Positions 60,301 to 64,000 of a DNA stretch of 64,000 nucleotides are shown here, piece after piece. The position numbers were made by a program, and so were the translations under genes. Below the pieces are notes generated by a model. It was not told where the DNA came from and searched no databases. It was given only the letters and a program-made list of their open reading frames with translations. Each line of letters opens with the position of its first letter. Within the stretch, counting starts at the first letter, position 1. Source of the stretch: Ostrinia nubilalis (taxonomy: Eukaryota > Arthropoda > Insecta > Lepidoptera > Crambidae); NCBI RefSeq assembly GCF_963855985.1, contig NC_087107.1, forward strand, positions 7,750,001 through 7,814,000, in the 5' to 3' direction.

Positions 60301-63300
60301 ATATTGGCCAATGAGGGCTATCGTTTTTATACTTAACAATTGGCACCCCTGGCGATTGACAGGACCTTACTCTACAGTGGCGCCATCTTGATGAGTGCAA
60401 ATGCGATAGTCCTCCTGCCACTTTAGCGCTCACAAGTTGGCGCCACTGTCTTCGCTACTAGCAAGTGACAGGACCTTACTCTACAGTGGCGCTAACTGGT
60501 GAGCGCTAAAACGATAGCCCTCATTGACATGATCATCCAATTTTGAAATCCATGATAGCGAGTATTTTTCGGGACTAGAGGTGGAATTGTGTAAAGCAAC
60601 CGTAATCATTTGACAATTCATAACGTACGATTATTCTGTCAAACGCTTTGTTTATTGACTTTATCGTAAGTTATGAACTGTCGAATGATTACGATTGCTT
60701 TACACAATTCCACTTCTGATTGCAAAATTTTAATGGTGGGTAGGCCGGAAAGTTTTTTTAATCAATGGCAGGAAATTAACTTTTTGGGTTTCTTAATAAG
60801 ATGAGTATCAGTTTAAAAAAACATAGTGAAATGCGTTTTTTAGACAATACGGAGCCATATCTACGTAGCTTATAATCTAGCTTAGGGAAGGGCATTCTGG
60901 CTCAGAGGGGTATGTATCAGTTTTTACAAGGTTTATATTGACTTCACTTGTTTGTTTCAGGCAGTGTTCTCCACTTGAGGACTAAACGTACCATTGTCCA
61001 TGTCCTGGTCATCAGAACACCGGCATCCCCTCCTCCTCACGCGCTCGCCGTTTCTCTTCCCATTACCAATAAATAACAACCCGAAGTATCCCCTTCAGTC
61101 GTATACGTAACAAATTACCAATGAGGATGACCGTATCATTTTCCACTTCCTAACGAGGACCTGCAGCCTCGTCTCCTAACACATTTCCCGTTTCTCTTCC
61201 TATTGGCAGAAACTGAAGAGTCACAATAAAATTATCACGCACCGTTGTCCATATCCCGGTCATCAGAACACAGTGAGACTTGCAGCTGTGGACCCACGCA
61301 GGCACCGGAGCGGCATCCCCTCCTCCAGACACACTTCTTACGGGACTATTCCCACCTCTCGTTCCCACCACTGCAACTCCTGTGTAGCCAGGATCTACAG
61401 CTTGACCGCCACAAAAACCCAACCAATGAAGGTCAAGTTTGTCCCGGGGGAAAGTTAAACTGTCATTGGACCCGCAACGAAATTAATCAGAAGAACATAG
61501 GAGGAGTTCGAAATTAAGGTTCGACTTCCCTCCATTGCAAAGCGGATGACAGGTGACAAACAAAGGTTTAAAACCTTTAAGAAAAGATTATGCACCACGG
61601 ACAATAAATATCAATTAAGGGGGCCTATCTTATGAGCAATTAGCAACTTCGACACACTTCTTGTTTCTCTTCAGTCAGAGTATAACAAGATTCCAATGAG
61701 GAATAAATTAACCACGCACTGTTGTCTATGTCCTGAATTCCTGATCATCCGAGCACAGCGAGACTTGCAACTGCGTCTTCTGACTATTTCCCCGTTTCTT
61801 TTCCGACTGACTATTCAATATGAAACTATATTGCCACGTACCGTTGTCCATATCCTGGTCATCAGAACACAGCGAGACCTGCAGCTGTGGTCCAACACAG
61901 GCACCGGACCGACATCCCCTTCTCCTAACGCGTTCCCCGTTGTCGCACGCCGACCAGCCGCCCCACTCTCCCCAGCCGGCTTCGGATTCTGTAACGAAGA
62001 GTTCATTTGTTGAAATCGATGTTATATGTTGCAACGTTGACGTTATATGTTGCAACGTACAAAAAGATGTTACAATACAATACATGTTACCACAGAATAA
62101 TAATAAGTACTACGTACAGAAGGTTTACTTCGCGAAAGTATTTAAAAAATGTATAATATGCTCAATGTCATTAACAATATGGTATAATTTAGCTCGTCTC
62201 AAGAGTCAAGCACCATTTTGTTGACAAACGTCAGTGATCGGTACTGCTCCGAAGCCATAGGGCTGACTTCGGTAAAATGAAGTGTGACGTGAGGTGCCAA
62301 ACTGCAGAAAATGGCGGAGGAAATACATGATTATGCATAAATTATCATGAATAATATTAACCACTTATTTACCTCTCAGTGTCTTCAGGCAACTTAAAAA
62401 AGTACATTCTGTGTTTTTATTATTATTTAGGCAGTTAAATACTGCACAGTATTTAGTAATCCATTTTCTTTATTTTTTTCCATTATACACAAGAATACGA
62501 GTGCATGAGTCAATGCTCGTTCGTATGTGAGGCCTTGTCGAATAGTAATCCTGTAGGTGGGCCATCGTGCTTGTTTTGTTTTCGATGTAAACTCGCGGAG
62601 ATGAACAGACAGGCCTGATGTTGCCTACTTCTTTTGAACTAATTAAATCAAGAGCACTAAACTACGTCCAATCCAAACCGATCTGAATCCGGAGTAGTCG
62701 CAGAACTAGTTGTATGGCAATTGACTAGGTCTGATTTCCGTCATCCGACTTACATTTCTAAATCCGTATTTGACGTAGTGCGAAACCATTTTTCTCGTAC
62801 TAAAATAACTACAATAGCAACTATGACAGATGTATTTTTGTGATGGCAACGCCACGCTTTCCGCACACATTGAGTGTTAGGTGCCAAATGCCTGTCGGGG
62901 GAAGATGTGAATGCTCCCATTTTTTGCTCTAATTTCTTTAGGATCTTAATCGTTGAAGTTGAAATGCTTTCAACTTTCTATTGATCTATCCATTTTGAAC
63001 TTTATTTAAAACCACTTATTTCCAATAAACACTCACCAGCGCAGTTATTGACGCACACCCGCCTCTCCATAGCGGCGCCAGCGTCGCAGCCCTCAGGAGA
63101 GAGACACTTGCGGGTGCGGGTTCGGTGCCCGGTGGCGCCGCCCTCGCCGCAGCCGCCGGTGCACTCGCCCCATTCGCTCCAGCAGGACCATTCCCCTGGA
63201 ATTGAAGAAATTTGGTCATGAACATTTTATTAGCAAAATACTGAGTTTCTATGACATTTTTTCTATCTAGCTGATATGTTAGGATAACATATCAGCTAGT

Positions 63301-64000
63301 GCTGTACCAAGTACCAGGAGGTAGGGCAAGTTACATTTGGGACTTGTTTATGTGCCCTGAAAAAGGTCTGCATAATAATAAAGAATTTGAGCCAGACCTA
63401 ACTAAATACTTTTTCTAGTTTTTGTTGAGAAAATATTAAAGCTGGCTTTTAATTACAGTATCAAACATAGTCTATGAAGAAGAGATCTACGAGTTCGATC
63501 AAGCCCTTGACAGAGGCAATAGAACAGCTAGAAAAATAAACTTGACAATGCTATCTTCTCACTTGAACAAGCGTGCATGTTGTAAGCCCAAAGCATTGCA
63601 GTAGAGCCAGAACAGGACTGTACGAGCCTGTTGTTCCCCGTCACAGATGGTGAAGCAAATTCCCCAGGATTTCCCATCCGATGTCCCCTTCTAAGAGCTC
63701 GGTCAGTAGGTAAATTCTCTTTGCTAAAGATCAGCTGGAAAAAGGAACCTAACAATGCTATCCTCTCACCTGAACAAGCGTGTGTGTTGCAAGCCCTAAG
63801 CATCTCAGGAGAGCCAGAACAGGGCTGTCTCCTACACCTCCTAGTGCGGGCCTGTTGTCCCCCGCCTCAGACTGCGGAGCAAGTCCCCCAGGGGCCCCAG
63901 GGCTCCCACCCGTTATCTTCTTCTAAGGGCTCCACGCGGACCCACGGCTTCCCATTGGCTATCCCCTTCTAAGAGCTCAGTCAGTAGATGCCATCTCTGT
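51073..64000 (-). CDS. Sema5c: Semaphorin-5-like (Sema5c type) gene, 3' part: TSP1 repeats, transmembrane helix, cytoplasmic tail
   Basis: Gene-level entry for five exons that join in phase: 63195-63037, 61988-61842, 60245-60126, 54175-54030 and 51309-51073. Every intron has a GT donor and an AG acceptor, and the joins are phase 1, 1, 1 and 0. The visible product is about 270 residues: two cysteine- and tryptophan-rich thrombospondin type-1 modules, a juxtamembrane segment, one hydrophobic helix and a tail with an NSYVTVPLKE stretch and a YDSMGTLRRHS stretch before the stop. Class 5 semaphorins have this order after their sema and PSI domains, and act at the plasma membrane in axon guidance and cell contact. 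The sema domain would lie past position 64000, so the family name is an inference. Another TSP1-bearing single-pass protein is the main alternative. Introns of 1.0-5.9 kb are rich in transposon remains. Confidence 0.66.
51600..51872 (+). mobile_element. tRNA-derived SINE, apparently full length
   Basis: The head has an A-box-like TTTGGTGTAATGGTTGTAGT and a B-box-like GCGGGTTCGATTCCCGC 50 bases later, as in a tRNA promoter. The body continues through GGACTGGGTG, TATAATAAGTATGTATTT and TTGTCTAGTACCCATAGTAC to an AT-rich (TTTA)n tail. The head cannot fold as a complete tRNA gene with a matching acceptor stem, so it is a SINE. It lies in the last semaphorin intron, on the opposite strand. Confidence 0.75.
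53049..53126 (+). pseudogene. Mini-frame resembling the start of a transposon-type basic protein
   Basis: After a good acceptor-like tract (TTGTTTTTTTAG) comes MPPKTNAERQKAYRERLKMD and a stop five codons later. The MPPK-AERQ-AYRERLK pattern is typical of short basic proteins encoded by insect mobile elements. The surrounding 52790-53320 region has repeated TTCGTTACGTTACG words. No downstream exon is visible, so it is probably a relic or a first exon only. Confidence 0.35.
53341..53787. mobile_element. Inverted-repeat element with perfect 26-bp ends and TA flanks
   Basis: The ends CAGTCGCGGAATGAAAAGGT through TTCGTCA match perfectly in inversion, and TA lies on both sides (53339-53340 and 53788-53789). 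This is the pattern of Tc1/mariner-type non-autonomous elements. The 447-bp interior has no coding frame. Confidence 0.75.
53798..53943. mobile_element. Family A MITE copy with TTA flanks
   Basis: A 146-bp unit whose ends (CGATCATATTCACAAAC and the complement of CGCCCGTATTCACAAA) are inverted, flanked by TTA on both sides. Its core has GATGCTTGCTTAAG and CCTGTGCGTCCACGC. The TTA flanks suit PIF/Harbinger-type insertion, though other copies in this window do not clearly show TTA. It lies 8 bases from the neighbouring element's TA. Confidence 0.65.
54030..54175 (-). CDS. Sema5c: Semaphorin-5-like exon: end of transmembrane helix and start of cytoplasmic tail
   Basis: This 146-nt exon follows ATATCGTTTCGCAG and ends before GTAAGT. 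With the G carried from the previous exon it reads GCLSCLACVIFAQRRGSRF, finishing the transmembrane helix, then a basic patch (WHRRTRVPSSPHY) and a conserved-looking tail ending ITAKQNSYVTVPLKEV. Cysteines next to the membrane could be lipid-modified, which is inference only. The basic stretch after the helix places this end in the cytoplasm. The exon ends in phase 0 and joins the terminal exon. It is isolated between introns of 5.9 kb and 2.7 kb. Confidence 0.8.
54176..56091. other. Semaphorin-5-like intron, unannotated part
   Basis: AT-rich intron sequence apart from the palindrome at 55649. CTAACGCCATCTGTGGACAA near 55080 resembles a dispersed lepidopteran repeat word, but no ends were defined. 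Confidence 0.4.
55649..55668. repeat. Perfect 20-bp GC-rich palindrome in an intron
   Basis: GCGGCTCACCGGTGAGCCGC is fully self-complementary and stands out in AT-rich DNA. A GC-rich patch (55800-55850) follows. No element ends were recognised. Confidence 0.5.
56092..56262 (+). repeat. Dispersed repeat with ATGGAGCTGATCTGATGATG core
   Basis: The stretch from CAGGCAACCGATTAAGCTGA to GGGCTCGTTCGTT has the form of a common lepidopteran interspersed repeat. A shorter related copy follows at 56967-57040. Confidence 0.4.
56283..56964. mobile_element. About 680-bp inverted-repeat element
   Basis: TATAGTCTTTTTCACGTAAG at the left is complementary to the right end over about 34 bases, including GATGATCCGTATGAC. 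The inside is AT-rich and non-coding. Related stretches starting TGATGATGGAGCTGGAAGGT lie on both sides (56163 and 56967), so it sits in or beside an older repeat. Confidence 0.6.
57050..57102 (+). mobile_element. Fragment of the same SINE body
   Basis: GGTCTGGGTGTTAATATGTA through AAATATTTAAGTATGTGG matches the middle of the SINE at 51710-51785. Head and tail are missing. Confidence 0.5.
57878..57948 (-). mobile_element. tRNA-headed SINE fragment
   Basis: On the minus strand a GGTCTAGTGTTACACCACTT start and a B-box-like CCGGGTTGATTCCC match the SINE head at 36790-36870. Confidence 0.5.
58304..58636 (-). mobile_element. 5'-truncated RTE retrotransposon copy carrying a micro-inversion
   Basis: It starts at a CAT-repeat tail (58304-58320) and matches the intact RTE at 39404 up to about 58636, where similarity ends at the ATTCGATCTCG part. 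It encodes pieces of the C-terminal region (RRTDG, WTDDI, EAYVQQWTSYG). About 30 bases at 58444-58473 are inverted relative to the intact copy. Confidence 0.75.
58644..58893 (-). pseudogene. Relic of a transposon-type basic protein
   Basis: The minus strand begins MAPKKKLRET then a stop (58861-58893), and further on has a 29-codon frame MSCREHKAVKKVWREHCAKF followed by RAKKK (58644-58733). The start resembles the MPPKTNAERQKAYRERL mini-frame at 53049. Similar lysine- and arginine-rich proteins occur with insect transposons, though I cannot name the family. Stops break it up, so it is a relic. Confidence 0.35.
60056..60115 (-). mobile_element. RTE retrotransposon 3' tail fused in frame behind a splice donor
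   Basis: The minus strand encodes LWKLLGDVYVQHWTSYG and a stop, matching the last codons of the intact RTE at 39420 (WKALGEAYVQQWTSYG), followed by a degenerate ATG-repeat tail. It is extremely 5'-truncated. It starts within about ten bases of the donor of the transmembrane exon and is in the same frame. Confidence 0.75.
60126..60245 (-). CDS. Sema5c: Semaphorin-5-like exon: juxtamembrane segment and first half of transmembrane helix
   Basis: This 120-nt exon lies between a TTTCATTTCAG acceptor and a GTAAGC donor. It reads ELYAMPAYSQNVEMASFVTM and then SEESMSVASIVGCVVAAFVM, so a polar stalk runs into a hydrophobic stretch that is completed by the next exon (GCLSCLACVIFAQRR). The combined helix is about 26 residues followed by a positive stop-transfer patch, giving a type I single-pass topology. 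The retrotransposon tail fragment at 60056-60115 begins within about ten bases of the donor. If the donor is skipped, the frame stays open through that tail for 22 more codons to the retrotransposon's own stop at 60058. Confidence 0.8.
60309..60526. mobile_element. MITE with about 19-bp inverted ends in a semaphorin intron
   Basis: The ends CAATGAGGGCTATCGTTTT and its exact complement close a 218-bp unit. Inside, GACAGGACCTTACTCTACAG followed by TGGCGC occurs twice. It begins 64 bases from the transmembrane exon. No coding capacity. Confidence 0.65.
60581..60713. mobile_element. Hairpin MITE with about 51-bp inverted ends
   Basis: The arms 60581-60632 and 60662-60713 are near-complementary, starting GTGGAATTGTGTAAAGCAA and ending in its complement, with a loop of about 30 bases. 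It is a compact fold-back element without coding sequence. Confidence 0.65.
60986..61055 (-). pseudogene. Decayed copy of the shortened TSP1 exon, with in-frame internal deletion
   Basis: On the minus strand it reads NGERVRRRGC directly joined to CSDDQDMDN and then a GTACG donor. Compared with the intact exon at 61842-61988 it lacks 13 codons (the SGACVGPQLQVSL part), exactly in frame, and has no TSP1 start or acceptor upstream. It is a fragment, not a usable exon. Confidence 0.6.
61162..61205 (-). pseudogene. Short shard of the shortened TSP1 exon
   Basis: The minus strand carries AACGGGAAATGTGTTAGGAG, matching the region around the basic strand of the intact exon, preceded by GGAAGAGA as in the neighbouring copies. 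Both ends are missing. Confidence 0.45.
61243..61390 (-). pseudogene. Longest decayed copy of the shortened TSP1 exon
   Basis: The 3' half is nearly identical to the intact exon: RRGCRSGACVGPQLQVSLC, DDRDMDN and a good GTGCGT donor. The 5' half has diverged, carries an in-frame TAG at 61346-61348 and lacks the WGEWGGW start. The acceptor-like CTACACAG upstream would give the wrong phase. It cannot serve as a simple mutually exclusive alternative to the intact exon. Confidence 0.6.
61720..61775 (-). pseudogene. Partial decayed copy of the shortened TSP1 exon
   Basis: It keeps LQVSLCSDDQ and a GTGCGT-type donor, but a small insertion (GAATTCAG) and a stop disrupt the last codons. It lies directly beside the intact exon at 61842. 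Confidence 0.55.
61842..61988 (-). CDS. Sema5c: Semaphorin-5-like exon: shortened TSP1-type module
   Basis: This 147-nt exon opens after TCGTTACAG and ends before GTACGT. Joined to the upstream exon through a split GAA codon it reads ESEAGWGEWGGWSAC, then a basic VRRRGC strand, and ends QLQVSLCSDDQDMDN. The WGEWGGWSAC start and the arginine strand are TSP1 hallmarks, but the CGGG turn is replaced by a short DNGE link, so the module is abbreviated. It ends in phase 1 and joins the juxtamembrane exon. Fragments of this same exon with their donor sites recur at least four times in the next intron (60986-61775), which makes this the one intact copy of a local tandem family. Confidence 0.82.
62080..62612 (-). 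repeat. Dispersed repeat, inverted relative to a copy at 38007
   Basis: On the minus strand it runs from CAGGCCTGTCTGTTCATCTC to ATTATTCTGTGGTAA, the same order as the copy at 38007-38487, with shared blocks such as CGCGAGTTTACATCGAAAAC and TTGTCAACAAAATGGTG. No coding frame is seen and the class is unknown. It lies in the semaphorin intron. Confidence 0.6.
63037..63195 (-). CDS. Sema5c: Semaphorin-5-like exon: complete TSP1 repeat
   Basis: This 159-nt exon follows an acceptor reading TTCAATTCCAG and ends at a GTGAGT donor. Its first two bases complete a codon begun upstream. It encodes a classic TSP1 module: WSCWSEWGEC, then CGEGG, an HRTRTRKC stretch and a closing VCVNNC, so the W-x2-W tryptophans, the basic strand and six cysteines are all present. 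TSP1 modules bind glycosaminoglycans and protein partners outside the cell. Base composition is markedly GC-rich against AT-rich introns, as expected for constrained coding sequence. It ends in phase 1 and joins cleanly to the exon at 61988. Two decayed relatives of a different TSP1 exon lie just upstream in the gene (63563-63910). Confidence 0.85.
63563..63680 (-). pseudogene. Second decayed TSP1 exon copy, 207 bases from the first
   Basis: It aligns with the copy at 63770-63910, including flanking sequence. It has lost the tryptophan strand and about 17 bases of the arginine strand, which shifts the frame; CFTICDGEQQART and YNMHAC remain recognisable. The donor is weakened from CAG/GTGAG to CAA/GTGAG. 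Confidence 0.55.
63770..63910 (-). pseudogene. TSP1 exon copy with a stop at a conserved cysteine
   Basis: The minus strand reads WEPWGPWGTCSAV, then TGA (63867-63869), then GGGQQARTRRC and a close ending in ACNTHAC before a good GTGAGA donor. The architecture is a textbook TSP1 repeat, with the stop exactly where the second cysteine of the CSxxCGGG turn belongs. The neighbouring copy at 63563 has TGT there, so a single base change in an exon duplicate is the simplest reading. No convincing acceptor is seen. Confidence 0.6.
63915..64000 (-). pseudogene. Third shard of the same TSP1 exon unit at the window edge
   Basis: The block GAGCTCTTAGAAGGGG followed by a TGGGAAGCC stretch repeats what precedes both other copies. 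Only the first tryptophan codons are represented. The intact parent exon may lie just beyond position 64000. Confidence 0.4.

Noticed and set aside
61243..61390. Mutually exclusive alternative TSP1 exon
   Set aside because: It has a good donor but an in-frame TAG, a wrong-phase acceptor and no tryptophan start.
61726..62085. Single 119-codon secreted protein
   Set aside because: It reads through the splice acceptor and donor of the TSP1 exon at 61842-61988 into intron sequence.
63867..63869. TGA at a TSP1 cysteine as a selenocysteine codon
   Set aside because: The neighbouring duplicate has TGT, no acceptor is seen, the copy is one of several decaying shards, and Lepidoptera are known to lack the selenocysteine machinery. 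A nonsense change is far simpler.

Overview
The window reads as nuclear DNA of a moth or butterfly (Lepidoptera). This rests on the repeats. There are many short inverted-repeat elements, tRNA-headed SINEs, RTE-type LINE tails ending in CAT/ATG repeats, the dispersed unit that opens ACCGGCCAAGTGCGAGTCGG, and GC-rich repeat ends that finish in CTAGT. The base composition is AT-rich and genes are sparse. Nothing bacterial, viral or plasmid-like was seen, and the species cannot be named from sequence alone. Many of the longer open frames are chance frames or use non-ATG starts.

One host gene is supported. It lies on the minus strand at the right end, and five 3' exons join in phase: 63037-63195, 61842-61988, 60126-60245, 54030-54175 and 51073-51309. 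They encode a thrombospondin type-1 (TSP1) repeat, a second shorter TSP1-like module, a juxtamembrane segment, one transmembrane helix split by an intron, and a cytoplasmic tail of about 120 residues ending at a stop. TSP1 repeats, one helix and a short tail fit a class 5 semaphorin (Sema5c type), an axon-guidance or cell-contact receptor or ligand. The sema domain and the other TSP1 repeats would lie beyond position 64000. The introns hold transposon debris and decayed copies of the gene's own TSP1 exons. The 3' UTR probably fills much of 49240-51072.

The left 49 kb is intergenic or deep intronic and made largely of transposons. The main element is a full-length RTE retrotransposon (39404-42578, minus strand) with an uninterrupted 991-codon endonuclease and reverse transcriptase frame and a 10-bp target duplication. 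Other parts are: a 1.06-kb element with 26-bp terminal repeats that keeps the 3' end of a pogo/Tigger-like transposase (21251-22307); a LINE reverse-transcriptase relic split by a poly(A) insertion with its own target duplication (2755-3640); several MITE families with TA or TTA flanks; two near-perfect palindromes of about 300 bp at 12.2-13.5 kb; SINEs; and truncated RTE tails.

The points most worth checking lie where the semaphorin-like gene meets repeats. First, a retrotransposon tail sits just behind the splice donor of the first transmembrane exon, in the same reading frame, so intron retention would replace the signalling tail with a retrotransposon-derived end. Second, two separate TSP1 exons have thrown off tandem decayed copies inside their introns.
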